Source: Sphingomonas aliaeris (lineage in GTDB: Bacteria; Pseudomonadota; Alphaproteobacteria; Sphingomonadales; Sphingomonadaceae). Taken from it: a DNA stretch of 64,000 bases. The DNA lies in contig NZ_CP061035.1 in assembly GCF_016743815.1 (NCBI RefSeq), positions 1,676,501-1,740,500 on the forward strand, given 5' to 3'. How positions within the stretch are numbered: the stretch's first letter is position 1; each line of letters opens with the position of its first letter. The translations under genes were made by a program, and so were the position numbers. Of this stretch, positions 1-8,830 are shown piece after piece. The notes beneath the pieces are model-generated. The model was not told where the DNA came from and searched no databases. It worked only from the letters and a program-made list of their open reading frames with translations.

Positions 1-708
1 ATCCGTCACCTCGATGTTCGACGGCTGGAACCAGGCGTTCCCTTCATCGAGAACGATCGCATCGATCTCGGAAAGTGCGGCGACGAGGCGCGGGATCGGG
101 TTGTCGGCAAGGTGTGGGTAGGCGACATGACCCTGGCGACCGGGAACGTCGATCCAGATATTGACCGAGCCGCGCCGCCCGATCTTGATCATATCACCCA
201 GATGTTTGGCCGAGGTTGGTTCGCCGACAAGGCACAGGTCCGGCCTGATCCCGCGCGCTGCCATGCGGTCTATGATGACCGGGGTGCCGTAGGTTGCAGG
301 GCCTTCCTCGTCGCCGGTGATGATCAGGCTGATCATGCCATCGGAGGCAGGCGGGATTGCGGCGACGAAGGCGGCGATCGCGCCCTTCATGTCCACTGCG
401 CCCCGGCCGTGGAGCAGGCCGTCCCGCACCTCCGGCACGAACGCGCCGCTGGTCCAACCGGAACCGGGCGGCACGACGTCGAGATGCCCGGCAAAGGCGA
501 AGTGCCGGCCCGACGTACCGCGGGTCGCCAGCATGTTCTCGACCGGGCCGTCCGGGGCTTCCCCCATGATGAAGCGATCGACGTGGAAACCAAGCGGCAC
601 CAGCGCCGCCTCCAGCACATCGAACACCGCGCCGGTGGCGGGCGTCACGCTGTCGCAGGCGATCAGCGCACTGGCGAGTTCTACGACGTCCGGTTGCACT
701 GCGGTCAC
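1..708 (-). CDS. dapE: Succinyl-diaminopimelate desuccinylase, C-terminus beyond window
   Basis: Metal-dependent M20-family amidohydrolase that removes succinate from N-succinyl-LL-diaminopimelate in lysine and peptidoglycan precursor synthesis. About 236 residues are visible. They include ELASALIACDSVTPATGAVF at the N-terminus, the metal-ligand stretch FAFAGHLDVVPPG, the loop GRGAVDMKGAIAAFVA with its bridging Asp, the ITGDEEGPATYGT segment with the catalytic Glu pair, and LCLVGEPTS, all in the order expected for DapE. The start is a GTG whose first bases overlap the TGA of the upstream glutathione S-transferase (GTGA), so the two genes are translationally coupled. The gene runs off the left edge, so its last third is not visible. 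Confidence 0.93.
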   Translation of the reverse strand, partial: MTAVQPDVVELASALIACDSVTPATGAVFDVLEAALVPLGFHVDRFIMGEAPDGPVENMLATRGTSGRHFAFAGHLDVVPPGSGWTSGAFVPEVRDGLLHGRGAVDMKGAIAAFVAAIPPASDGMISLIITGDEEGPATYGTPVIIDRMAARGIRPDLCLVGEPTSAKHLGDMIKIGRRGSVNIWIDVPGRQGHVAYPHLADNPIPRLVAALSEIDAIVLDEGNAWFQPSNIEVTD

Positions 709-1365
709 GCGACGGGCGTCTCGAACTTTTCGATCACCCATTCCTCTTCCTGCGCAGCGGCGATCCAGTCCTGCATGAAGGGGTGATGGATGACCGCGTC
801 CATATAGCCGGTGGCGAAGCGGGCGATCGGCAGGCTGTAGGTGATGATGCGCGTGACGACCGGCGCGTACATGATGTCCGCCGCGCCGAACGCGCCGAAC
901 AGGAAATCGCCGTCGCCGCCGAAGCGGGCGCGGGCCTGAGCCCATAATTCCATGATGCGGGTGAGGTCTGCAACGACATCCTGCGCCGGGGGTTTGGGGG
1001 AAGATCTGGCGCACGTTCATGCTGTGCGTGCGGCGCAGGGCCGTGAAGCTGGAATGCATCTCCGCCGCCATCGATCGCGCCATCGCACGGGCGGCGGGGT
1101 CTTCCGGCCAGAACAGGTCGCGCTGCGTCCTTTCGGCGAGATATTCGACGATGGCGAGGCTGTCCCACACCACCGCGTCGCCATCCCACAGGATCGGCAC
1201 CTTGCCCGAGGATGGCGCGAATTCGTCGCCCTCGCGCACCCGGTCCCATTCCTCGTCGTAGAGCGGGACGACGACTTCCTCGAAGAGCAGGCCGGATTGC
1301 TTGCAGGCGAGCCAGCCGCGCAGGGACCAGGACGAATAGGCCTTGTTGCCGATGATGAGCTTCAT
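705..1365 (-). pseudogene. Glutathione S-transferase family protein, single-base frameshift
   Basis: Cytosolic glutathione S-transferase-type protein. The N-terminal thioredoxin-like half begins MKLIIGNKAYSSWSLRGWLA and continues through GKVPILWDGDAVVWDSLAI, the glutathione-contacting region. The C-terminal helical half ends in WIAAAQEEEWVIEKFETPVA. The two halves are in different frames. Removing one C from a five-base run at about 996-1000 restores a 219-residue protein of normal family length that reads smoothly through QIFPKPPAQDVVADLTRIME. The break lies in paired mononucleotide runs (988-992 and 996-1000), so a sequencing indel is as likely as real inactivation. It is followed immediately by dapE with a 4-bp overlap. 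Confidence 0.8.
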
Positions 1366-1688
1366 CGCTCAGCCCTATCGCCTGGGGCCGGGCTTCTCAA
1401 GGGAGGGGGCGGGGCCGAAGTTCACACAAGGTCACACGGTATTGGGGGATATGCGCGGGCGGGGCTGGGGTCGCGACGGGGGTCCGGTGGGGTTCGGGTT
1501 GACTGCCCCTCACCTAGCCCAGGCGGCCATTGTAGGACAGTCGGGGCCAAGCCGCAGGCGGTCGGAGGTCTTTTACCTTCCGTCGAATTGGCCGAATCCT
1601 CGTCATTCCCGCGCAGGCGGGAATCTATAATCGCTGAGATTTCGATTATATTCGGGAGGTTCGCCAGTATGGAATCCCTGGACTCACG
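1366..1688. other. Intergenic region with half of a palindromic repeat
   Basis: No gene is supported here. It should hold the promoter of the glutathione S-transferase gene. It contains one arm of a REP-like unit at 1601-1625 (ATTCCCGC, short loop, GCGGGAAT). The unit's second arm lies beyond the IS30 insertion at 2729-2752. Confidence 0.6.
1601..1625. repeat. REP-like palindrome (ATTCCCGC family), left arm
   Basis: Inverted repeat CGTCATTCCCGCGCAGGCGG followed by GAATC. It is the same family as the complete two-hairpin unit at 3506-3599. In that intact copy two hairpins lie about 50 nt apart; here the second hairpin is displaced by the IS30 element. Confidence 0.75.
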
Positions 1689-1691
1689 AAA

Positions 1692-2714
1692 GAAGTGCAC
1701 CACTGCTAGGGTGGTAGTGCGATGGGGCGAAGATACAGGCAGCTCAGCCTAGACGAGCGGATCGAGATTGCGCGGTTGCATGCCGCCGGGCTGTCGGATC
1801 GTGCGATAGCGGCGGCGATCGGCCGGGATCATACGACGATCGGTCGCGAGCGGCGGCGCAACAGCCAGCGGACGAAGGTCTGGGATGGGGGCTATGCCCC
1901 GGCGCGGGCGCATGCGCTGGCGGCACGGCGGCGGCGCTGGGACGGCCGCTTCAAGCTGGTACGCCAGCCGGACCTGCGAGAGATCGTGAGGAAAGGCCTT
2001 GCGATGGGACATTCCCCCGAACAGATCGCCGGCCGGCTGGCGCGTGATGCTGGTCGCACCGTGATCAGCCATGAGTCAATCTATCGCTACGTCTATCACC
2101 GCTCGGCGCAGAAAGACCATTGGCACCGCCTGCTGCCCCGCGCGAAGTTCAGGCGCGGGCGATATGCACGCCGCGGCGGCAGTCCGGCCAGCTTCATCCA
2201 GCACCGTATACCCCTGTCCGAACGGCCCGCAGAGGCCGACCGGCGCGACCAGCCGGGCCACTGGGAGGCCGACTACATGCTGTTCGCCCGATACGGCCAC
2301 AACATCCTCGTCATGCACGAACGACAACCCGCTTCACCATCCTCGACAAGCCACCGCACCGCAAAGGCGCCTTGACCGCCAGCCGTATCGCAGCGCACCT
2401 GCGCGCCATCCCCCGCGACATGCGGCGCACCATCAGCTTCGATAACGGCACCGAGTTCGCCGAGCATTATCGCCTGCACGATCGTCTCGGCGTCGCCACC
2501 TTCTTCTGCGATGTCCGCAGCCCCTGGCAAAAAGGCGGGGTCGAAAATACCATCGGCCGGCTGCGCCGCGTCCTGCCCCGCAAGACCGACCTCGACACGA
2601 TCACCCACCGGCAACTCCGTGCCTATGCCGAGCGCCTCAACAATACCCCCAGAAAATGCCTCGACTTCCAGACACCCGCCGAGGCATTCATCGCTCTCTC
2701 AAACGGTGCACTTC
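1692..2714 (+). mobile_element. IS30-family insertion sequence (1023 bp)
   Basis: The element is bounded by 10-bp terminal inverted repeats GAAGTGCACC (1692-1701) and its complement (2705-2714). It is flanked by an AAA direct repeat on both sides (1689-1691 and 2715-2717), consistent with a 3-bp target duplication. It encodes one transposase of the IS30 type. Joining the flanks gives an empty site GGACTCACG-AAA-CGTGAATCC, a near-perfect palindrome, so the element sits at its exact centre. The boundaries rest on inverted-repeat matching alone and could shift by a few bases. Confidence 0.85.
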
Positions 2715-2722
2715 AAACGTGA
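1722..2722 (+). pseudogene. IS30-family transposase, frameshifted
   Basis: DDE transposase. The N-terminus (YRQLSLDERIEIARLHAAG, residues 5-23) is the helix-turn-helix that binds the element's ends. The first catalytic Asp is in HWEADYM (about residue 184). The second Asp is in SFDNGTEF and the Glu in KGGVENT. The frame changes near 2322-2326: the upstream frame reads VMHERQPASP, whereas the homologous continuation TTRFTILDKPPHRKGALTA is in another frame. One added base restores a 333-residue protein of normal length. No slippery heptamer is present, so programmed frameshifting is unlikely. The stop codon TGA (2720-2722) lies just outside the inverted repeat, in flanking DNA. Confidence 0.85.
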
Positions 2723-2728
2723 ATCCAC

Positions 2729-2752
2729 ATTCCCGCCTTCGCGGGAATGACG
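2729..2752. repeat. REP-like palindrome, right arm
   Basis: ATTCCCGC-CTTC-GCGGGAAT hairpin followed by GACG. It is the partner of the arm at 1601-1625, from which it is separated by the IS30 element. It lies between the transposase end and the engB stop. Confidence 0.75.
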
Positions 2753-2766
2753 AGGGGTCGGCCGCG

Positions 2767-3459
2767 CTACCCGATCGCCTCGATCACCGCCGCCCGGAGT
2801 TCGGGGATGCCGAGGCCGGTTTCGCTGGAGGTTTGCAGGATGTCGGGGTGCGCGGCGGGGCGCTTGCGGGCTTCTTCCTGTGTGCGGCGATAGACGTCGG
2901 CCAGTTCGCTGGCCTTGATCTTGTCGGCCTTGGTCAGGACCATTCGATAGCTGACGGCGGCCTTGTCGAGCATTTCCAGTATCTCGCGATCGACATCCTT
3001 GATGCCGTGGCGGCTGTCGATGAGGACGAGGACGCGCTTCAATTCCTGGCGACCGCGCAGGAAGTCGTTCACCAGGAACCGCCACTGCTTGACAATATTC
3101 TTGGGCGCCTTGGCGAAGCCATAGCCCGGCATGTCGACCAGCCGGAAGGCGAGCGGTTCGCCCACGTCGAAGAAGTTCAGTTCCTGCGTACGTCCCGGCG
3201 TGACCGAGGTGCGGGCGAGCGCCTTGCGTCCGGTAAGCGCGTTGAGCAGCGACGATTTTCCGACGTTGGAGCGACCGGCAAAGGCGATTTCGGAGACATG
3301 CGCGTCGGGCAGGAATTCCAGTTTCGGCGCGGATTTCAGGAAGGTGACCGGCCCGGAGAAGATCTTGCGCGACCGTTCGAGCAGTTCGGGGGTGAACTTT
3401 TCCGTTTCGGCTGCGGGGGCTTCCGGGGTGGGGGCTTCTGGGGTCTGGTCGTCGGTCAT
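2767..3459 (-). CDS. engB: Ribosome biogenesis GTP-binding protein YsxC/EngB
   Basis: TrmE-Era-EngA-EngB-type GTPase of 230 residues required for late large-subunit ribosome assembly in the bacteria where it has been studied. The P-loop GRSNVGKS is at residues 62-69, the G3 motif DMPGYG at 109-114 and the G4 motif TKAD at 176-179. A Pro/Glu/Thr-rich extension of about 20 residues precedes the conserved [18 protein letters not shown]. It lies downstream of yidC on the same strand, separated by a palindromic repeat unit (3506-3599) that may influence message ends. The rpmH-rnpA-yidD-yidC-engB order is common in alphaproteobacteria. Confidence 0.95.
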   Translation of the reverse strand: MTDDQTPEAPTPEAPAAETEKFTPELLERSRKIFSGPVTFLKSAPKLEFLPDAHVSEIAFAGRSNVGKSSLLNALTGRKALARTSVTPGRTQELNFFDVGEPLAFRLVDMPGYGFAKAPKNIVKQWRFLVNDFLRGRQELKRVLVLIDSRHGIKDVDREILEMLDKAAVSYRMVLTKADKIKASELADVYRRTQEEARKRPAAHPDILQTSSETGLGIPELRAAVIEAIG

Positions 3460-3505
3460 CGTTTCGGTCCGTTCAATTCGGCGCTTATCGCTTCCGACCC
3501 ATACA

Positions 3506-3599
3506 CGTCATTCCCGCGAAGGCGGGAATCCATACTGGCTGTCTTTTCGATCCACATTCCGGGCGGAGTTTATGGATCCCCGCCTTCGCGGGGATGACG
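3506..3599. repeat. Intact two-hairpin REP-like unit
   Basis: Two inverted-repeat hairpins face each other. The left one is ATTCCCGC-GAAG-GCGGGAAT (3510-3529). The right one is TCCCCGC-CTTC-GCGGGGA (3577-3594). They are bounded by CGTC and GACG ends. This intact copy shows what the IS30-split copy at 1601-2752 looked like. It lies between yidC and engB. Confidence 0.8.
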
Positions 3600-3618
3600 T
3601 TGGCGAATACTGCGTCGC

Positions 3619-5325
3619 TTACTTCACCACCGGATCACGCATGCCGGGATGGCGTGCGTAGAGCAGGCGTTGCTGCAGGATCGTCAGGCAGTTGGACGTG
3701 ATCCAGTAGACCTGCAGGCCGACTGCGAACGGCGCCATCACGAACATCAGCACCCACGGCATGATCGCGAAGATCTGCTTTTGCGTATCGTCCATCGGTG
3801 CCGGGTTCAGCTTGAACTGGAAGTACATGCTGATGCCGAGCAGGACGGGGACGATACCGATGGCCAGGAAGTGCGGCGGGGTGAAGTTGAGATAGCCGAA
3901 CGCGTTGAGGATCGTCGCGGGATCGGGCGCGGACAGATCCTTGATCCACAGCACGAACGGCTGGTGACGCATTTCGATCGTCAGCAGCAACACCTTGTAC
4001 AGCGCGTAGAAGATCGGGATCTGCAGAAGCGTAGGCAGGCAGCCGGCGAGGGGATTGACCTTTTCCGTCTTGTAGAGCGCCATGATCTCCTGCTGCTGGC
4101 GCGGCTTGTCGTCCTTGTAGCGTTCCTGCAGCGCCTTCATCTTGGGCTGCAACAGCTTCATCGCGGCCATCGACTTGAACTGCTTCTGCGCGATCGGGAA
4201 CATCAGGCCGCGGATCGTGAGCGTGAGCAGGATGATGGCGACGCCGAAATTGCCGACCATCCGGAACAGCCAGTCGAGATAGGTGAAGATCGGCTTCTCC
4301 ACGATCTCGAACCAGCCCCAGTCGATCGCCTTGTCGAGCATGAGGATCTTGCCGTCATTCTCGTACGTCTGGAGCAGCTTCACTTCCTTCGCACCGGCGA
4401 AGAAACGGCTCGTCTGGGTCAGCGCCTGTCCGGAACCGAGCAGACGCGGCGTGCTGGCGAAATTGCCCTGATAGGTGTTGTTGCCGCCCTTCTGGAACTG
4501 CGCCGACACCTGCTGACCCTGATCCGGGATCAAGGCGGTCAGCCAGTATTTGTCGGTGAAGCCGAGCCAGCCGCCCTTCACGGAGAAGCCGGGGTCGGCC
4601 GTCTCGTCCAGATCGGTGAAGTTGGGACCGTAATGCGCGCCGCCGTCATGCACCGACATCGGGCCGACATGCGTCGTCCAGGACGTCGGGTCCTTCGAAT
4701 GGCCCGAGCGGTTCACCAGCGCATAGCTCGCCACCGGCACTGCATTAGCCGAGGTGTTGAGAACCGTCTGGCGGATCGTGAACATATAGCCGCTGTCGAC
4801 AGCGAGTTCGATGCGGAAGCGCTGGCCCTGCGCGTTGGCGGCGTCGAGGCGGACGGGCTTGCCGGGCGCGAGCACATCGCCCGTCGCGGTCCAGACGGCA
4901 TCCTTTGCGGGTGGTTTCAACCCGTTATCCTGCCAGCCGAAACCGGCGAAATAGGCGTCGGGCGATCCGGCCGGCGACAAGAGGCGGATCGGCGCGGAAT
5001 CCTTTGCGATCGTTTCCTTGTACCGGGTCAGCACGAGATCGTCGATCCGCGCGCCCTTCAGGTTGATCGAGCCGCTGAGCGTGGGCGTGGCGATGCGGAT
5101 GCGCGGGGTTTCGGCGAGCACAAGCTGGCGGTCGCGCGTCGCCGCAGGGCTGTCCGCGGCGGGATCGGCGGCCGGATTCGGCACGACCTTCGCCTTGCCG
5201 TCGACGATCTGCGTCACCGGCGGATTGGCGGTCGGGAAGAACTTGCCCTGCACATACGGCCAGCCGAACAGGATGAGCGCCGCGATTACCGCGAACAGGA
5301 TGAAATTCTGCTTGTCGTCTTTCAC
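3619..5325 (-). CDS. yidC: Membrane protein insertase YidC
   Basis: 568-residue inner-membrane insertase that integrates proteins into the membrane alone or with SecYEG. The N-terminal membrane segment [20 protein letters not shown] anchors a large periplasmic domain (about residues 60-350). The conserved Oxa1-type core follows, with [20 protein letters not shown], the coiled cytoplasmic loop [19 protein letters not shown], and [20 protein letters not shown]. The start is GTG, overlapping the TGA of yidD by 4 bp (GTGA). The length fits the Gram-negative family. Confidence 0.97.
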   Translation of the reverse strand: MKDDKQNFILFAVIAALILFGWPYVQGKFFPTANPPVTQIVDGKAKVVPNPAADPAADSPAATRDRQLVLAETPRIRIATPTLSGSINLKGARIDDLVLTRYKETIAKDSAPIRLLSPAGSPDAYFAGFGWQDNGLKPPAKDAVWTATGDVLAPGKPVRLDAANAQGQRFRIELAVDSGYMFTIRQTVLNTSANAVPVASYALVNRSGHSKDPTSWTTHVGPMSVHDGGAHYGPNFTDLDETADPGFSVKGGWLGFTDKYWLTALIPDQGQQVSAQFQKGGNNTYQGNFASTPRLLGSGQALTQTSRFFAGAKEVKLLQTYENDGKILMLDKAIDWGWFEIVEKPIFTYLDWLFRMVGNFGVAIILLTLTIRGLMFPIAQKQFKSMAAMKLLQPKMKALQERYKDDKPRQQQEIMALYKTEKVNPLAGCLPTLLQIPIFYALYKVLLLTIEMRHQPFVLWIKDLSAPDPATILNAFGYLNFTPPHFLAIGIVPVLLGISMYFQFKLNPAPMDDTQKQIFAIMPWVLMFVMAPFAVGLQVYWITSNCLTILQQRLLYARHPGMRDPVVK

Positions 5326-5584
5326 CGGTCGGAAATCCTGTCGTCATCGTGCGGTCGGCATGCGCCGGGATGGTGGGGAACCGGATCGTAGCCGGAGCCG
5401 CCCCAAGGGTGGCAGCGCCCGATACGGCGCAGCGCGAGCCACCCCCCTTGAGCGCGCCATAGCGGCGAAGTGCCTCGATTGCATAGGCCGAACAGCTTGG
5501 CGCGTATCGGCACGTGGGTGGAAGGACGACCGAGGGGCCGAGCTGCCACGCGCGCGCAACGAGGATGAGGAGGCGAGCTAGCAT
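5322..5584 (-). pseudogene. yidD: Membrane protein insertion efficiency factor YidD, frameshifted in a C run
   Basis: Small membrane-associated protein that assists YidC/Sec insertion. The first frame reads [20 protein letters not shown], then [20 protein letters not shown] with the conserved Cys pair, then YGALKGG. The family continuation [20 protein letters not shown] is found one frame over. Adding one base to the six-base run at 5442-5447 gives an intact 87-residue protein ending at the TGA that overlaps the yidC start. Because the gene is short, conserved and broken only in a homopolymer, a sequence error is the simplest explanation. Confidence 0.85.
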
Positions 5585-5661
5585 CAGACGCCGACCCGGG
5601 CTCCGCATGTCCCGAGCCCGCCGAAGGATCGTTCTTCTATCGAAGCGGGACAAGGAAGGCA

Positions 5662-5688
5662 GTGCTTCGACAGGCTCGGCACGGACGG
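5662..5688. repeat. Partial palindromic repeat arm (GCTTCGACA family)
   Basis: AGTGCTTCGACAGGCTCGGC followed by ACGGACGGG resembles the right arm of the repeat at 31382-31449. It lies in the short space between rnpA and yidD. Confidence 0.5.
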
Positions 5689-5711
5689 GTTGTGGGGCGA
5701 GTGGAGACGTC

Positions 5712-6071
5712 TCACCGCATCACCTTCGCCAGCGCCTTGGCGAGTTCCGTCCGCAGCAGCGCATAATCGCGTTCGATACCGCCGTTGCGGCCGATCAGCA
5801 CGTGATCCGCGCCGCGAATGCCGTTGGTCGGGAGCAGATCGCGCGCAAGTTCTCGGAGCCGCCGCTTCATCCGGTTACGGACGACGGCGTTGCCGATCTT
5901 CTTGGTGACGGTGTAGCCGATTCGCATATCGGGCGAACCGTCCTGACGATCGCGCACCAGCAGGACGAAACCCGGCATCGGTGCACGCTTGCCTGCATTC
6001 GCCGCGAGAAAATCGCGGCGGACGGCGAGGGTCGTCAGGTTGGCAGGTTCCGCAGGCGCCGTGACGGGCAC
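5712..6071 (-). CDS. rnpA: Ribonuclease P protein component
   Basis: Basic protein subunit of RNase P, which matures the 5' end of tRNAs with the catalytic RNA. The family signature is seen in TVTKKIGNAVVRNRMKRRLR, with RRDFLAAN near the start. The frame is open further upstream, but that part overlaps rpmH in another frame. The GTG at 6071, 18 nt after the rpmH stop, gives a 119-residue protein of normal length and is preferred. It is cotranscribed with rpmH upstream and yidD/yidC downstream. Confidence 0.9.
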   Translation of the reverse strand: MPVTAPAEPANLTTLAVRRDFLAANAGKRAPMPGFVLLVRDRQDGSPDMRIGYTVTKKIGNAVVRNRMKRRLRELARDLLPTNGIRGADHVLIGRNGGIERDYALLRTELAKALAKVMR

Positions 6072-6088
6072 GGAACCGGCAGGATCAG

Positions 6089-6223
6089 TTAGGCGGACAG
6101 CTTCTTCCGGCCGCGGTTGCGGCGAGCGCGCAGGACGTTGCGACCGCCCGGAGTTGCCGAACGTGCGCGGAAGCCGTGGCGACGTGCGCGCACCAGGTTG
6201 CTCGGTTGAAAGGTCCGCTTCAT
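6089..6223 (-). CDS. rpmH: 50S ribosomal protein L34
   Basis: 44-residue, very basic large-subunit ribosomal protein: [20 protein letters not shown] then [20 protein letters not shown] and KLSA. The sequence matches the L34 family throughout and is too short for most ORF filters. It heads the rpmH-rnpA-yidD-yidC operon. Confidence 0.98.
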   Translation of the reverse strand: MKRTFQPSNLVRARRHGFRARSATPGGRNVLRARRNRGRKKLSA

Positions 6224-6260
6224 CGGTCATTCCCTAGAATTCTTACCCTGGGGGGTATTC

Positions 6261-6290
6261 TTAATAAAAACGGCCGCCCCGGGGACGGCC
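6261..6290 (-). terminator. Rho-independent terminator of the 6328-6648 gene
   Basis: On the minus strand a GC-rich inverted repeat (GGCCGTCCCC / GGGGCGGCC, 6272-6290) is followed by TTTTTATTAA. It lies 38 nt downstream of the small membrane-protein gene and just upstream of rpmH, so it separates the two transcripts. Confidence 0.7.
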
Positions 6291-6327
6291 TTGATCGCGG
6301 TGCCATTAGGCAAGGGCGGGGTGAAAG

Positions 6328-6648
6328 TCAATTCGCAGCCGCCCCTTCCTGCAACGCTTTATCGCGTGCGCGGCGCCGTAACGCGCTGCCCCGGCGCATC
6401 ATGCGATCGACGAAGCCGCCGATCCGCGGATAGCCGCGCTTGATGCGGGCCCAGCGCCTTCGCGCCAGGCGCGAGTTGCGCAGGATCAGGACCATTCCGC
6501 CGGCGAAGACCAACGTGCCGCCGGGGCCGGGAAGGATCGCGACCGCGGGCGTGAAGATGACGAGCAGGATGCCGCCGATCAGTTCCGCCTGTCGCCGCAC
6601 GGGATGGCGCTGGACCGGTCGTCCGGGGGTGTAAGGCGCTTCGGTCAC
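6328..6648 (-). CDS. Small membrane protein with PGPGG motif
   Basis: 106-residue protein. After a basic N-terminus (VQRHPVRRQAELIGG) come two hydrophobic stretches, IGGILLVIFTPAVAILPGPG and GTLVFAGGMVLILRN, joined by a PGPGG turn, then a long Arg-rich tail. This resembles the PGPGW-type putative membrane family. The frame stays open far upstream (to 7884) only as a shadow of yifB. The GTG at 6648 is the most plausible start because it precedes TEAPYTPGRP and the membrane part. Function unknown. Confidence 0.65.
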   Translation of the reverse strand: MTEAPYTPGRPVQRHPVRRQAELIGGILLVIFTPAVAILPGPGGTLVFAGGMVLILRNSRLARRRWARIKRGYPRIGGFVDRMMRRGSALRRRARDKALQEGAAAN

Positions 6649-6825
6649 GCTGCGGCATGTGGTGCAGGTGTCTTGTTTGTACAAGACAGCGTTGCAATGC
6701 GATCGCGACTGCGTTGAGAAAGAAGGGCTTTTCCCGAAGCGTATAATTGGCTGGCCGGCGCTTGGGCGAACACGTCTTCCCACCTCGCAAAATACAGCTA
6801 AAGACCGAGTCGTTTCGGGGGGAGA

Positions 6826-8343
6826 ATGAAGCGGATGGTCGCGATCGTATCGACTGTCGCCTACCTCGGACTGGAGGCGCGCAGCGTCGAGGTGCAGGTT
6901 TCGCTCGCGCCCGGATTGCCGAATTTCATCGTCGTCGGGTTGGCCGACAAGGCCGTGGCGGAAAGCCGCGAGCGGGTGCGCGGCGCAATCGCGGCGATGG
7001 GGCTCGCGCTGCCGCCCAAGCGGATATCGGTCAATTTGTCGCCCGCCGACCTGCCGAAGGAAGGATCGCATTACGACCTGCCGATCGCGCTCGCCCTGCT
7101 GGGGGCGATGGGCGTGGTCGATGCCGAGACGCTGAGCGGATATGTCGCGGTGGGCGAACTCGGGCTGGACGCGCGGATCGCGCCGTCGGCGGGGGTTTTG
7201 CTTGCGGCGTTGCATGCGTCGGCGGAGGGGAAGGGGTTGATCTGTCCGGCGGCGCAGGGGTCGGAGGCGGCATGGGCCGGATCGGTCGAGGTGATCGCGG
7301 CGCCGGATTTGCTGTCGTTGCTCAATCACTTCAAGGGCCACGGATTGCTCTCGCCGCCGCAACCGGGCGATGCCGAGGAGGCATTTTCCGGACCCGATCT
7401 GCGGCAGGTGAAGGGGCAGGAGACCGCCAAGCGCGCGCTGGAGATTGCGGCGGCGGGTGGGCACAACCTGTTGATGGTCGGGCCGCCGGGCGCGGGAAAG
7501 TCGCTGATGGCGGCGTGTCTGCCGGGCATATTGCCGCCGCTCGACGCCGCCGATGCGCTGGAAGTGTCGATGGTGGCGAGCGTCGCGGGTAATTTGCAGA
7601 ACGGCCGGCTGACGCGAACGCGCCCGTATCGCAGCCCGCATCATTCCGCATCGATGGCGGCTTTGGTCGGTGGCGGGCTGAAGGTGAAGCCGGGCGAGGT
7701 CAGCCTCGCGCATCTCGGCGTGCTGTTTCTCGACGAACTTCCCGAATTCCAGCGCGCCGTGCTCGATTCGTTGCGCCAGCCGCTGGAGACGGGAACGGTG
7801 AGCGTCGCGCGGGCGAATGCGCATGTGACGTTCCCGGCGCGGGTGCAGCTGGTCGCGGCGATGAACCCGTGCCGTTGCGGGCATCTGGGCGATGCGGCTC
7901 TGGCGTGCTCACGCGCGCCGAAATGCGCGGCGGATTATCAGGCGAAGGTTTCGGGGCCGCTTTTGGACCGGATCGATCTGCACATCGACGTGCAGGCGGT
8001 GAGCGCCGCCGACCTCGTCCTGCCGCCGCCTGCGGAGGGGTCGGCCGAGGTCCGCGCGCGCGTCATGGCGGCGCGCGCGATCCAGACTGGTCGGTATTCG
8101 GATCACCCGGTGCGCAGCAATGCCGAGATCGACGGCGCGTTGCTGGAGGCGGTGGCGACGCCGGACGAGGCCGGCCGCAAGCTGCTGGCGCAGGCGAGCG
8201 AGGCGATGCGATTGTCGGCGCGGGGCTATACGAGGATCCTGCGGGTGGCCCGGACGATCGCCGATCTGGCGGGGAGTGACGGGGTAGGGCGGCTACACGT
8301 GGCGGAGGCGCTCAGCTACCGGCGACAGGCTCCGCGGAGTTGA
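6826..8343 (+). CDS. YifB/ComM-family Mg-chelatase-like AAA ATPase
   Basis: 505-residue AAA+ ATPase. The N-terminal ChlI-like fold begins VAIVSTVAYLGLEARSVEVQ. Walker A GPPGAGKS is at residues 219-226 and Walker B VLFLDELPEF at about 299-308. It carries the AAMNPCRCGHLGD segment typical of the family and a C-terminal Mg-chelatase domain with SARGYTRILRVARTIADLAG. In naturally transformable bacteria the homologue ComM is a branch-migration helicase that helps integrate incoming DNA; the role here is inferred from family only. A strong GGGGGGAG ribosome-binding site precedes the ATG. It is divergent from the 6328-6648 gene. Confidence 0.92.
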   Translation: MKRMVAIVSTVAYLGLEARSVEVQVSLAPGLPNFIVVGLADKAVAESRERVRGAIAAMGLALPPKRISVNLSPADLPKEGSHYDLPIALALLGAMGVVDAETLSGYVAVGELGLDARIAPSAGVLLAALHASAEGKGLICPAAQGSEAAWAGSVEVIAAPDLLSLLNHFKGHGLLSPPQPGDAEEAFSGPDLRQVKGQETAKRALEIAAAGGHNLLMVGPPGAGKSLMAACLPGILPPLDAADALEVSMVASVAGNLQNGRLTRTRPYRSPHHSASMAALVGGGLKVKPGEVSLAHLGVLFLDELPEFQRAVLDSLRQPLETGTVSVARANAHVTFPARVQLVAAMNPCRCGHLGDAALACSRAPKCAADYQAKVSGPLLDRIDLHIDVQAVSAADLVLPPPAEGSAEVRARVMAARAIQTGRYSDHPVRSNAEIDGALLEAVATPDEAGRKLLAQASEAMRLSARGYTRILRVARTIADLAGSDGVGRLHVAEALSYRRQAPRS

Positions 8344-8403
8344 GGGGGATGTCGGGAGGTTGTGGAGAGCGGACGGCGGACCGGCCTATACCAACATGTC
8401 AGC

Positions 8404-8736
8404 CTAATCTTTATCGAACCACATTATCCCGGCAGTGACGAACGAGATGAGCAGTCCCGTCCCGATTACCAGACGCCAAAAACGTAGAGAACCGATCACG
8501 ATTCCATAGCCTTCCAGCTTACTCCGTGTGTGCCTCAAATACCGCCACATCACGAACAGCAACCAACATATACTTGCCGCGAACGCTAAGCTTCCCAATA
8601 TCGGATGGCTGTCGAGAGGCGCCCCATCGACAAAGATCATGAACGGAAGAAACGGGATGATTACCCCGACCATCGAGATTGGCTTGGAATTTTCCGCTAC
8701 GTCTCTATCCACAAGTTCGGTAATTCTACGTAGCAT
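8404..8736 (-). CDS. Hypothetical three-helix membrane protein
   Basis: 110 residues with three hydrophobic segments: MVGVIIPFLPFMIFVDG, ILGSLAFAASICWLLFVMW and FWRLVIGTGLLISFVTAGIM. Short charged loops such as RYLRHTRSKLEGYG separate them. Its base composition is clearly lower in GC than the neighbours (many aat, tta and att codons), which hints at acquisition by transfer. I do not recognise a family. It could be a small transport or stress accessory protein. Confidence 0.5.
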   Translation of the reverse strand: MLRRITELVDRDVAENSKPISMVGVIIPFLPFMIFVDGAPLDSHPILGSLAFAASICWLLFVMWRYLRHTRSKLEGYGIVIGSLRFWRLVIGTGLLISFVTAGIMWFDKD

Positions 8737-8830
8737 TCAAAGGAACTCCCCGTTGCTTCCGTTAATCGCCTAATTCGCGGACGTCCACTATTGGTCAGAA
8801 GCAGACCTTCTCATTCCACCGTTCCGAACC

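Noticed and set aside
2311..2335. Programmed frameshift in the IS30 transposase
   Set aside because: No slippery heptamer or downstream stem is visible and one-base insertion restores the normal protein, so a deletion or sequence error fits better.
3649..5391. 580-residue plus-strand open frame opposite yidC
   Set aside because: Complement of a conserved essential gene with no start signal and no family resemblance.
4925..5653. Long 242-residue protein starting with YidD sequence
   Set aside because: After the homopolymer break the frame runs antisense-like through yidC; the true product is the 87-residue YidD restored by one base.
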